Assembly (NCBI RefSeq): GCF_963674565.1
Contig: NZ_OY771430.1
Location: 1,674,001 to 1,738,000, forward strand
Source of the DNA: an uncultured Carboxylicivirga sp.
Lineage (GTDB): Bacteria; Bacteroidota; Bacteroidia; Bacteroidales; Marinilabiliaceae
Direction of reading: 5' to 3'
Length of the DNA stretch: 64,000 nt
This document shows, in pieces, positions 35,174 through 44,054 of this stretch (position 1 is the stretch's first letter; every line of letters starts with the position of its first letter). The position numbers and the translations under genes were made by a program. The notes under the pieces are model-generated. The model worked only from the letters and a program-made list of their open reading frames with translations. It ran no database searches and had not been told where the DNA came from.

Positions 35174-36223
35174 TTACTCTTCCGACTCGAAATAAAGTTT
35201 ATAAAATTTTAATCCACGTTCGCTGTCAAAACCTTTTTCGATATACTGTCGTTTTCCGTGCACATACACATGAAAATTTTTATCGAGCTTAAGTACTGAT
35301 TTGAAATGCTTTTTTTCTGATTTTACAGCATCCTTCGATATATCAAAACTATCCTGCAATGGCATATTTTTTTCAGCCACACAAAAGTTCTTATAATCCT
35401 GAAAGGCATCCACAACCTCAGGTTGGCGAATCACTTCACGTTCAAATTCACGCTCATCAAAGTTGGCGTGTTTACCAAAATACTCTATCGAACGATTCAA
35501 CAGATCAACCTGATCGGGACGAGAAACATCATTATCCTCGTTAAAAACCTCTCCAACAAAGCCTTTACACATTTGCAGGTAGTTGTTGGTAAAGTAATAA
35601 TTATCCTCTCGCGGCTTTAATCCTAAAAAGTCAGTCTGCCAGAAGTGGGCCTCGTTACCTTTATTTATGTTATCAACCGAGCAAACTTTAAAACCCAGCT
35701 CTTTTTCTGTATTAAAAATTAAACAACCTTTATCCAGCTTTTTAATATTAATACCCTGTTGAGCATCTAATTCAAATCCTTGATTTTGAAGCATTACCTT
35801 TAAAAAGGTGTCTTTATTTTCTGATTTAAATATTCCTAATGCATCGGTTACCTCTCCATCAACCACAACATTGTTAAACAATACCATGTAAAACTCTCCT
35901 CCTCTGATTTTAGGATGATTGGACTGTTCAAAAAGATGATTACCCAATGCCACTGACACTTCATGAAAAGCAGAAGGATTATTAAAAACTTTATCACTTA
36001 AATTAAATACAATGTTATTCTCAAAACCATCTTCATGATCGAAATTAAAATACAATTCCGACTTAAATGGTTTGAAAAAATATTGTTTAAGTACTTCCGA
36101 AACAACATCCTCATCATGTAAACGAGCTTCGCTGTTCGAAAATCTTATTTCTTCACCTTCAGCTCTACAGCCAATATGATGTACAACAATTTTTTGTATT
36201 TCGGTTTGTGTGAAATCAATCAT
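35174..36223 (-). CDS. Nucleoid-associated protein (NdpA/YejK family)
   Basis: 349 residues matching the 37-kDa nucleoid-associated family. Characteristic features are IQKIVVHHIGCRAEGEEI at the N-terminus, LSDKVFNNPSAFHEVSVALG, EFYMVLFNNV and a C-terminal KNFHVYVHGKRQYIEKGFD. E. coli YejK binds DNA in the nucleoid, but its exact task is poorly known, and the same applies here. No signal peptide or membrane helix. Confidence 0.87.
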   Translation of the reverse strand: MIDFTQTEIQKIVVHHIGCRAEGEEIRFSNSEARLHDEDVVSEVLKQYFFKPFKSELYFNFDHEDGFENNIVFNLSDKVFNNPSAFHEVSVALGNHLFEQSNHPKIRGGEFYMVLFNNVVVDGEVTDALGIFKSENKDTFLKVMLQNQGFELDAQQGINIKKLDKGCLIFNTEKELGFKVCSVDNINKGNEAHFWQTDFLGLKPREDNYYFTNNYLQMCKGFVGEVFNEDNDVSRPDQVDLLNRSIEYFGKHANFDEREFEREVIRQPEVVDAFQDYKNFCVAEKNMPLQDSFDISKDAVKSEKKHFKSVLKLDKNFHVYVHGKRQYIEKGFDSERGLKFYKLYFESEE

Positions 36224-36243
36224 CCTTTTAAAATTTTAGCACA

Positions 36244-36251
36244 CAAATATA
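36244..36251 (-). promoter_or_regulatory. -7 box upstream of the nucleoid-associated protein gene
   Basis: TATATTTG on the minus strand, a perfect TAnnTTTG, ~20 bp before the ATG at 36223. A possible -33 TTG lies 25 nt upstream, somewhat far. Confidence 0.5.
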
Positions 36252-36290
36252 ATGGAATCAGAAGGATTTTCAGTATCAAAATAACAGATA

Positions 36291-36331
36291 CAAAAAAGCA
36301 GTTATCGAAATAAAACATTTCAATAACTGCC
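36291..36331 (-). terminator. Intrinsic terminator of the 36353 gene
   Basis: Read leftward, GCAGTTAT (36330-36323) pairs with ATAACTGC (36305-36298), and an inner TGAAAT/ATTTCG extends the stem to 14 bp with one mismatch. A T6 tract follows (36297-36292). Confidence 0.88.
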
Positions 36332-36352
36332 TGTAATATAAAAGTAGCTCAA

Positions 36353-36679
36353 TTAACTCACTTTGCAATGTAAGGCATACCATGATACAGAATGTGATTT
36401 ACCATCAATCAGTTCCTTTAACATTTTTCTATCGTCCCAACTATTCTCGTAATTACATGATTGATCCAACGCCTTTGACAACAACAACCATTCTTCTACA
36501 ATGGGTTGAGTCAACTCTCCTTCAAACTCTTTTAAAATATTAAGGCAACATGTGTCAATAAGATGAAGTTTGGTTTCCTCATTTAACAATGAGGCTTTTG
36601 TAGTATAAACATGATCAGATACTTTAATGTACTCATCACTTTCCAATACTACATGCAATGATAGATTTTGCTTCGACAT
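36353..36679 (-). CDS. Hypothetical protein
   Basis: I do not recognise this 108-residue soluble protein (MSKQNLSLHVVLESDEYIKV...). It has a beta-strand-rich start, a Cys pair (DTCCLNIL) and a Trp-rich helical end. It has its own strong terminator and an ATG start with no competing start, so it is probably a real gene. The neighbours (a nucleoid-associated protein, and an amylase on the same strand 144 bp upstream) give no functional clue. Confidence 0.7.
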   Translation of the reverse strand: MSKQNLSLHVVLESDEYIKVSDHVYTTKASLLNEETKLHLIDTCCLNILKEFEGELTQPIVEEWLLLSKALDQSCNYENSWDDRKMLKELIDGKSHSVSWYALHCKVS

Positions 36680-36823
36680 AACACCTTGGTTTTTAGTTTG
36701 ACTGTTCTCAAATTAGTAAAAAAACAAACCAAAATAAAGACCATTAGAGATATATTTCGTTATTTATCCGAATTCTAAATAAAGAAAAAATTCTTTAACA
36801 CCCAACCATTATTGTGTTAATTT

Positions 36824-38503
36824 TCAATCAAATAAATACATTAACGCCTGGTATTTTTCAATATGTACGCCAACCCCTGATGTCATTGCTACTTCTCTTG
36901 GAAACTGAACAGATCGACCATCTTCCAATAATTCTCTTCCACGAAAATAATTATGATGATCTTCCCCTACCATCTTAAATGCATGATTAGGTATGATGAT
37001 TCTACAATCCTGATTACTATCAGATAAATTAGCAATTATCAATATCCAACGATGTTTATAAAATCGCAACCACGCATAAACGCCTTTATCTTCCAATCCA
37101 CCAGGAGTATTATTACACCACATCAAATCATAATTACCTCCTTCGGATAAGGGTAAATATTTTTTTATTAAACCATTTAACTTAACATACCTGTTTAATA
37201 GCCATGTCTCATCATCAGTAAGTTGGTTATTTCCTTTAATGGAATAATAATATCTGCGTAAAGAATCAACCGACCAGTAATCAAAAATTGTAGTCCGTCC
37301 ATCTCTTCCACTGAACCCTTCTTCATCCATTCCCTTCTCACCTATTTCCTGACCGTTGTATATCATAACAGGGTTGGTTGAGAAGCCTGCTGTTAAAACC
37401 CAGGCCGGCCATGCCTTCTTAGCATCATCAATAATGAACTCTGAAGCTAACCTTTGTTCATCATGATTTTCAAGAAAAAACAGCATATTATTAGAGTAAT
37501 GATCAATGGCCTGCCAAGAATCCTGCACGGTTTTTAATGGCTTTTCTTTTTTAAGAATGCCTATTACACTGTCGTAAAATCCAACTTTATCGTACAAACA
37601 GTCAAAACCACCATCTGTCAGATACGATTGATATAAAGATGGTTGATAGACTTCAGCCACAAATACCACTTTGGCATATTTCTCTTTAACCTCATGAATA
37701 CACCAATGCCAGAATTCAACCGGAACCATTTCGGCCATATCACATCTGAATCCATCAACACCTTTTGAACACCAATACAACAGAATATCTTTCATCTTCT
37801 TCCAGGTATCTGGTAATGGATTAAAATGCTTTGCTTTTCCATTATTATAGTCAACTCCATAATTTAGCTTAACAGTTTCGTACCAATCGTTAATCGATGG
37901 ATTAGCTAAAAAACAGTCGTTACCAGTTGCTTTGGCCGGTTCTTCTTGCCACGGATTTTCAGCTCCCACAGGTGCTTCAAACCTTTGACCAGTCAAATAA
38001 TAAAAATTGTTAATGGGATTAAATGAATGGGTGGTATCATCATCTTCTCCAAAATCCTTAATTCCGGAACGTTTAGCATCCGATTGATATTGCCTTGCAA
38101 GGTGATTAGGCACGAAATCAATCAAAACTTTCATTCCGGCTAAATGAGTGCGTTGCACCAATGCTTCAAACTCAGTTATCCGATGCTCAGCAGCTTCAGC
38201 CAGATCGGGATCAATATCGTAATAGTCTTTTATTGCATAAGGACTTCCTGCCTTTCCCTTAACAACCTGAGGATTATCCAAAATTATTTTATTGTCTGAG
38301 TAATCTGTTGTTGTAGCATGTTCAATCACACCTGTATACCACATATGCGTAATGCCCATCGATTTAAAATGATTCAAAACCTCATCATCGAACGCATTAA
38401 GCTTACCTGAACCATTTTCATGAATGGTTCCATTTTTAACATTTACATTTTTGGTATTAGTAAATAACCGGGGTAATACCTGATATATTATTGCTTTGCC
38501 CAT
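36824..38503 (-). CDS. Alpha-amylase family glycoside hydrolase (GH13), cytoplasmic
   Basis: 559 residues with no signal peptide, so intracellular. Conserved GH13 regions are in order: VLIDFVPNHLAR (region I), GVDGFRCDMAE with the nucleophile Asp (~251), VVFVAEVYQP with the acid/base Glu (~281) and FFLENHDEQR with the third Asp (~346). A small C-terminal beta domain follows (WILIIANLSDSNQDCRI). It probably degrades glycogen or maltodextrin. No other starch-utilisation genes (susCD) flank it. Confidence 0.92.
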   Translation of the reverse strand: MGKAIIYQVLPRLFTNTKNVNVKNGTIHENGSGKLNAFDDEVLNHFKSMGITHMWYTGVIEHATTTDYSDNKIILDNPQVVKGKAGSPYAIKDYYDIDPDLAEAAEHRITEFEALVQRTHLAGMKVLIDFVPNHLARQYQSDAKRSGIKDFGEDDDTTHSFNPINNFYYLTGQRFEAPVGAENPWQEEPAKATGNDCFLANPSINDWYETVKLNYGVDYNNGKAKHFNPLPDTWKKMKDILLYWCSKGVDGFRCDMAEMVPVEFWHWCIHEVKEKYAKVVFVAEVYQPSLYQSYLTDGGFDCLYDKVGFYDSVIGILKKEKPLKTVQDSWQAIDHYSNNMLFFLENHDEQRLASEFIIDDAKKAWPAWVLTAGFSTNPVMIYNGQEIGEKGMDEEGFSGRDGRTTIFDYWSVDSLRRYYYSIKGNNQLTDDETWLLNRYVKLNGLIKKYLPLSEGGNYDLMWCNNTPGGLEDKGVYAWLRFYKHRWILIIANLSDSNQDCRIIIPNHAFKMVGEDHHNYFRGRELLEDGRSVQFPREVAMTSGVGVHIEKYQALMYLFD

Positions 38504-38642
38504 ACTGACTGGTTTTGTTAAGGATTAATTAAGCTGAAAAGGGCTTTGAAAAGATAGTTATTATTTAAATAGCAATAAAACGAAAGATCATAATTATACA
38601 GATATAAGAGAAAAGTGTAATTTAGCTTCAAACAAGATTATA

Positions 38643-41630
38643 ATGAAATATTTGAGGGGTTCGTTACTTTCAGTAATTCTTTTTTTCATTTTTACTCATT
38701 CATTTGGACAGTATTACAGTACAGGTTCTGATCCCGCCAATATCAAATGGCGACAAATAAAAAGCCCTTTTTTCAAAGTTGTCTACCCTGAAGATTTTGA
38801 ATCTGAAGCCAAACGTTTGGTTTTGATGCTTGATTCATTATACCTGTATGGAGGATACACTCTTAATCACACACCAAAACCTATTCCGGTAGTAATTCAT
38901 TCACATTCTGCATACTCCAATGGATTAGTAACCTGGGCACCCAAACGAATGGAGCTATACCCTACCCCAAGCCAGAATATTTTTGCTCAGGATTATTTAC
39001 AACAATTAGCTATTCATGAATTCAGACATGTTGTGCAGATTGACAAAATCAACCAGGGTTTTACAAATCTACTGAGTTATCCCTTTGGACAACAAATTGT
39101 GGGAGGCATACTTGGATTGTATGTTCCTCTTTGGTATTTAGAAGGTGATGCTGTTCTAACCGAAACAACCTTATCGAAAAGTGGAAGAGGCCGGGTTCCT
39201 GCTTTTGAGCAGGAGATCAGAGCTCAATTACTTGAGAAAAGAATCTACAATTACGAAAAGGCCTATTTTGGTTCCTATCAAAATTATATTCCCAATCATT
39301 ATCGAATGGGTTACCTTTTTACAGCTGGTGCGAGACAAAAATACGGAACCGAAGTATGGGAAAAGGCCCTTACCGAAACCGGAAGAAACAGTTGGTCAAT
39401 AACTCCATTTAATCAGGGCATCAAAGAAGTAACAGGTAAAAACAAGGTACCATTATACAAGGAGGTTTTTACAGAATGGCAGAAAAAGTGGGAAGAACAG
39501 GATAAAAGTATAATTCCAATTAAAGTATCTGTTTTAACACAACGAGACATATCCTATAAAAACTATCTATACCCGGTTGCCATTGATGATAAGCATATCA
39601 TTGCTGAAGTAACTGGCCCAGGAGAGATCAGGCATTTTGTTAAAGTAAATACAGTAGATGGTTCAGAAGAAAAGCTACTGACCATTGGATACCGTGATAG
39701 TGAACCTTTTTCATATGCTCAAAACCTAATCTGCTGGACTGAACTGGAGATCAATCCCAGATGGGAAAATCAATATTATTCTGTTATCAGAACTTATGAT
39801 CTGAATACTAAAAAGCAAAAGAAACTCACTTTTAAAAGTCGTTATTATTGTCCAGCCATATCACCAGATGGGAAAAGAGTTGCAACAGTTTTTGTTTCGC
39901 AGGATAATAAAAAAGAAATACACCTTTTGAATGTTTCAGATGGCATACTTCTTCAAAAAATAGGTATTCCTGGAAATTATTTACCCATGACTCCCAGTTG
40001 GGATAAAAGAGGAGAAAATTTAGTTATGGTCCTTCTCTCTGATCAAGGGAAACAACTTTCCCTGTTAAATACCACTACTCAAGAATGGACATCTGTTACT
40101 CAACCTGAAATCACTGAAATCGTATCACCTAAAATCATTAATAATCAGATTTATTTTACAGGATCGTGGAGTGGGATAGATAATATTTATCGCATCAACT
40201 TAGATGGCACCAATCTCCAAAAAGTAACAGAATCGCGATTTGGAGCCATGCAGGTTTCTGCAGGTAATAATTCTAACCAAATACTATATCAGGATTACAC
40301 GTCTGATGGCTATTTAATTGCGCAGGCTGATCTTGATTCTTTGAGGATAGAAAACTATCTCCCTTCATCAATTCCGGCAGAAGAATTTATAAGTGATTTG
40401 AGCAAAGATGAAAAAGGCCTACCAGAGTTTAGTCATTTAGATTCAATTGATTATGATAGCAAAAAGTATTCAAAAGCAAATATCTTTAACTTCCACAGTT
40501 GGGCCCCGGTAAATCTGGATGTAAATGATGCAACACTTACCCAAGGCGTTTCATTAATGTCGCAAAATTTATTGAGCACGACATTTACAACGGTTGGTTA
40601 TAATGCTAACAAACAAGACAGCAGAGAAAAATACTACTTCAGCATACAGCACCGTGCCTGGTATCCTGTTATTGAATTTGAAATAAGAGCAGGTGATGAG
40701 AAATATTATCAGGATGGTTTATTTGCAAATGCTACGGACACGTTTGCTATTGATATGGATGTAAAAAGAAAGCATCTTTATACTCATCTTGAGATTAATG
40801 TTCCTTTAACCTTCACCAGAGGTAAATGGCAACGTTATATTCAACCATCAATCAGCACCAGTTATCAGTATGCTTCTGATTATTCTTATGATCTGACATA
40901 CGTCAGCAGAGTTAACAACCAGTGGGTTATTAAAGATAATAAAACAGTTACTACAGATGCTTTTCGTGCCAATCCTATTAATTATGGACTATATGCCTAT
41001 AATATTCATAATCGCTCACAAAGGGATGTAACAAGCAGATGGGGACAGCTTATTGAATTGCGATACAGACACACCCCTTTTGCCGGTAATGATTTAGGAT
41101 CAATTTTTGGTGTACACACGCGCCTTTATTTTCCGGGATTGATAAAACATCATTCAATTCGAATAGACAATGATTTTCACAAGAAAAACAGGGGTGAATT
41201 ATTCGATCATTCAGAAACAAGAAATTACTATCGTTATTTCACTGATTTCGTAAAATTCCCAAGAGGTATTAATGTCCAAAGCAACGATCAGTTATATTCA
41301 TTCAAAGGGGACTACATTTTTCCTTTAATTTCGCCCGACTTAAATATTCGTGGTATAATGTATCTGAAAAGAATTACAACTAATTTATTTTACGATTTTT
41401 CTCAATCAAAATATCACATTCAGGATGTTGATACCAATGAGTGGTTCACATATCGAAACCAGTTTCAATCAATGGGCGCTGAGGTAAGAGCTGAATTGCA
41501 TCCATTCAGATTTGTTTTTCCAATAAGTCTGGGTTATCGTTATGTATATATTCCTGATTCCGGATCCACTTTTAACGAATTCCTGCTAAGCATGAGTTTC
41601 AGTGGTTTTTCATTAGGTAATGAAAGATGA
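38643..41630 (+). CDS. Outer-membrane protein with HEXXH metallopeptidase-like domain, TolB-like propeller and beta-barrel
   Basis: 995 residues. Signal peptide 1-~22 (ending SFGQ). Residues ~30-300 form a gluzincin/peptidase-MA-like domain with a zinc motif, HEFRH (His125, Glu126, His129); the third ligand is probably a Glu in YLEGDAVLTE. Residues ~310-590 have PD40/TolB-like propeller blades (AISPDGKRVATVF, ITGS/WSGIDNIYRINLDGT). Residues ~640-995 are rich in alternating aromatic strands (YYFSIQHRAWYPVIEFEIRA) and end in FSGFSLGNER, like an outer-membrane beta-barrel. The three-part layout suggests a surface-displayed or periplasm-facing protease; the function is unproven. Confidence 0.85.
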   Translation: MKYLRGSLLSVILFFIFTHSFGQYYSTGSDPANIKWRQIKSPFFKVVYPEDFESEAKRLVLMLDSLYLYGGYTLNHTPKPIPVVIHSHSAYSNGLVTWAPKRMELYPTPSQNIFAQDYLQQLAIHEFRHVVQIDKINQGFTNLLSYPFGQQIVGGILGLYVPLWYLEGDAVLTETTLSKSGRGRVPAFEQEIRAQLLEKRIYNYEKAYFGSYQNYIPNHYRMGYLFTAGARQKYGTEVWEKALTETGRNSWSITPFNQGIKEVTGKNKVPLYKEVFTEWQKKWEEQDKSIIPIKVSVLTQRDISYKNYLYPVAIDDKHIIAEVTGPGEIRHFVKVNTVDGSEEKLLTIGYRDSEPFSYAQNLICWTELEINPRWENQYYSVIRTYDLNTKKQKKLTFKSRYYCPAISPDGKRVATVFVSQDNKKEIHLLNVSDGILLQKIGIPGNYLPMTPSWDKRGENLVMVLLSDQGKQLSLLNTTTQEWTSVTQPEITEIVSPKIINNQIYFTGSWSGIDNIYRINLDGTNLQKVTESRFGAMQVSAGNNSNQILYQDYTSDGYLIAQADLDSLRIENYLPSSIPAEEFISDLSKDEKGLPEFSHLDSIDYDSKKYSKANIFNFHSWAPVNLDVNDATLTQGVSLMSQNLLSTTFTTVGYNANKQDSREKYYFSIQHRAWYPVIEFEIRAGDEKYYQDGLFANATDTFAIDMDVKRKHLYTHLEINVPLTFTRGKWQRYIQPSISTSYQYASDYSYDLTYVSRVNNQWVIKDNKTVTTDAFRANPINYGLYAYNIHNRSQRDVTSRWGQLIELRYRHTPFAGNDLGSIFGVHTRLYFPGLIKHHSIRIDNDFHKKNRGELFDHSETRNYYRYFTDFVKFPRGINVQSNDQLYSFKGDYIFPLISPDLNIRGIMYLKRITTNLFYDFSQSKYHIQDVDTNEWFTYRNQFQSMGAEVRAELHPFRFVFPISLGYRYVYIPDSGSTFNEFLLSMSFSGFSLGNER

Positions 41631-41751
41631 TTAAAAGATAAAAAAACTTAAAAACCTATCAGCCAATTAACTTATTCACAACATTTGTGTTACACTTACG
41701 TATTGAGTAGTGATATTCCATTTTGGAGTTGCTAAAAAACCAAGGATAATT

Positions 41752-43038
41752 ATGAAATTTACATTGTGGGCTTTTGTGGGTTTGGTTATTTATACCGTAT
41801 TAATTGATTTCCTTTTATATCGTTTATTTCTTAAATCCAGAAGCGAGCATCCTCCACATTTCAAATTTCCATATGGAGCATTCTGGCATTACAGCATTGC
41901 TTCTATCTTCATTTTTGCTTTTGGTATCCTTTATACTTTAATAACCATCACAAATACATCAACTACATACGTAGTTTTTCAATGGTTTATGATGGCGTAT
42001 ATGCTAATTTATATACCAAAGGCTTTCTATTATTTTACTCAAAAAATACTGGGTCGTTTCCATATTGTGAAACACAAGTTTGATGACAAGGGTAAGATTA
42101 AAAAGATGAATGATGGTAAATACCCAAAAATTTCACGTAAGAAATTCTTAAGTCAGGTAGGTATTATCACAGCATCAATTCCATTTGTATCATTGATGTT
42201 TGGAGTTATAAAAGGACGATTTGCTTTTAGTAAAAGATACACCAAATTGTCGTTTCCAAATTTACCGGATTCATTCGATGGACTAAAGATTGTACAAATC
42301 TCTGACCTACACCTGGGAAGTCTGAATTCGAATTACCAGGAAATGGAAGAAGCCGTAATGCTTATTAATGCAGAAAACCCGGACATCATTTGTTTTACAG
42401 GTGATCTGGTTAATAATTTTTACGAAGAAACCATTGGCTGGGAAAAGGTATTTACAAAACTTCAGGCTCGTTTGGGTAAATATTCCATCATGGGTAATCA
42501 TGACTATGGGGACTATTCAAAATGGCCTTCAGCCGAAGCGAAAGCAGAAAATCTTCAGAACATTAAAAATGCACACCATCGTTTAGGATTTAAGATATTA
42601 AACAATGCCTCCTCAATAATTGAATTCAATGGTGATAAAATAGCCATGGCAGGTGTTGAAAACTGGGGACATCCGCCTTTCCCTCGCTATGGAAATCTGG
42701 AGCAGGCCAGCGAAGGAATTGATAACATTCCGTTTAAAATATTAATGTCGCATGATCCCGATCATTGGGATGCTGAAGTAGTTCCTCAAACAAATTATGA
42801 CTTAACTCTTGCCGGTCACACACATGGTATGCAATTTGGTCTGGAATTTAAAGGATTTCAATGGAGTCCGGCGAAATATAAATTCAAACGATGGGCTGGA
42901 CTCTATCAGGCTGACAAACAGTTTTTATACGTAAACCGTGGTTTGGGTTATCTTGGAATGCCGGCACGTGTTGGAATGCCTCCTGAAATAACCATTATTG
43001 AATTAACCAGAGGTCCTATCAGTAATGATCCGATGTAA
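41752..43038 (+). CDS. Membrane-anchored metallophosphoesterase
   Basis: 428 residues from the ATG at 41752, preceded by an AAGGA ribosome-binding site 5 bp upstream; the longer GTG reading is rejected. Three to four N-terminal transmembrane helices (~3-115) are followed by SRKKFLSQVG, a twin-arginine-like stretch, and another hydrophobic segment. The calcineurin-like phosphoesterase domain then has all metal motifs: ISDLHLGS, FTGDLVNN, MGNHDYGD, MSHDPDHW and LAGHTHGMQF. The catalytic domain likely faces the periplasm. It resembles YkuE/YaeI-type lipid or phosphodiester hydrolases. Confidence 0.92.
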   Translation: MKFTLWAFVGLVIYTVLIDFLLYRLFLKSRSEHPPHFKFPYGAFWHYSIASIFIFAFGILYTLITITNTSTTYVVFQWFMMAYMLIYIPKAFYYFTQKILGRFHIVKHKFDDKGKIKKMNDGKYPKISRKKFLSQVGIITASIPFVSLMFGVIKGRFAFSKRYTKLSFPNLPDSFDGLKIVQISDLHLGSLNSNYQEMEEAVMLINAENPDIICFTGDLVNNFYEETIGWEKVFTKLQARLGKYSIMGNHDYGDYSKWPSAEAKAENLQNIKNAHHRLGFKILNNASSIIEFNGDKIAMAGVENWGHPPFPRYGNLEQASEGIDNIPFKILMSHDPDHWDAEVVPQTNYDLTLAGHTHGMQFGLEFKGFQWSPAKYKFKRWAGLYQADKQFLYVNRGLGYLGMPARVGMPPEITIIELTRGPISNDPM

Positions 43039-43042
43039 ATTA

Positions 43043-43927
43043 CTAATCAATCATTACATTACTGGGTTTCATCCATCTTTTTAGATCAACAATGAGATCA
43101 TCACCTTGCTGTAATCCTTCCAAATATAACTGATCAAGCTTTTGGGGGTCATTCTCAATCCTTGAAACATTCATAAGATCAGCAGGACGAATTACATAGG
43201 CTCTTCCCTCCTCTTCCAACTTATCAATTATATCAAGTGTTGCATTATAACGCTCATAACGAGTTAAAATAGCCTCAGCAAGTTTAGGATATTTACGATA
43301 ATACCATTTAACAGGCAATTTAAATTTCACCTCGTGTTTGCGATATTCTTTACTGCGCGTAAGTACCACAACCACCTTTTCGTAACCATCTTTTAAAGCC
43401 TGTTCAACAGGTATAGAATCGCTGATACCCCCATCCATATAGATCTGATGTTTGAACTCAGCTAATTGTGACACAAAAGGTAAACTTGAAGAAGCTATAC
43501 ACAGATCAATCAACTCTTTTTTGTTAACCTGATTGGCCTGAACAAACTCTGCTTTGCCAGTTATTACATCTGTAATACCTATTTTAAAGGTATCATCAGA
43601 ATGCAGAATCGCATCATAATCCAACAGAATATGTTTATTCGGAATCTCATCATATACAAAATCCCAATCAAACAAATTTCCTTTTTTAAGCAGATTTCCC
43701 CAACTCATATATCTAGGATCGGCTGTATACTGAAGATTAACCTGACGATTCCGTTCGTACTGTCCGGACATATATGATATTCCATAAGCTGCTCCGGCCG
43801 AAACACCAATACAGTATGAGAAGTAAATTTCATTCTTAAGAAAGGCATCTAAGACCCCTGAAGTAAACATGCCTCTAAAGCCTCCACCTTCCAAAACAAG
43901 AGCGGTATTCTTAATCTTTGATTTCAT
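43043..43927 (-). CDS. Patatin-like phospholipase
   Basis: 294 residues, soluble. The Ser-Asp dyad is complete: the oxyanion loop GGGFRG (14-19), the nucleophile in GVSAG (Ser43) and Asp in DGGISDSIP. It is of the bacterial YjjU/RssA type, which hydrolyse acyl esters of phospholipids in the cytoplasm. Its stop codon lies 4 bp from that of the metallophosphoesterase (convergent). Confidence 0.92.
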   Translation of the reverse strand: MKSKIKNTALVLEGGGFRGMFTSGVLDAFLKNEIYFSYCIGVSAGAAYGISYMSGQYERNRQVNLQYTADPRYMSWGNLLKKGNLFDWDFVYDEIPNKHILLDYDAILHSDDTFKIGITDVITGKAEFVQANQVNKKELIDLCIASSSLPFVSQLAEFKHQIYMDGGISDSIPVEQALKDGYEKVVVVLTRSKEYRKHEVKFKLPVKWYYRKYPKLAEAILTRYERYNATLDIIDKLEEEGRAYVIRPADLMNVSRIENDPQKLDQLYLEGLQQGDDLIVDLKRWMKPSNVMID

Positions 43928-43961
43928 TGTCAGGATAATTCGATATAGGTTTTACCAACAT

Positions 43962-43969
43962 CAAAGATA
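43962..43969 (-). promoter_or_regulatory. -7 box of the patatin gene
   Basis: TATCTTTG on the minus strand, ~35 bp before the ATG. TTTG at 43988-43985 is 15 nt upstream, slightly closer than the usual -33 spacing. Confidence 0.5.
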
Positions 43970-44054
43970 ATGATAAACTGTCCGCAAATATGACAAAAAA
44001 TAACATTTATATTATATTAGTATTTCTTAAAACTAAATCGAAACCCAATATTTT

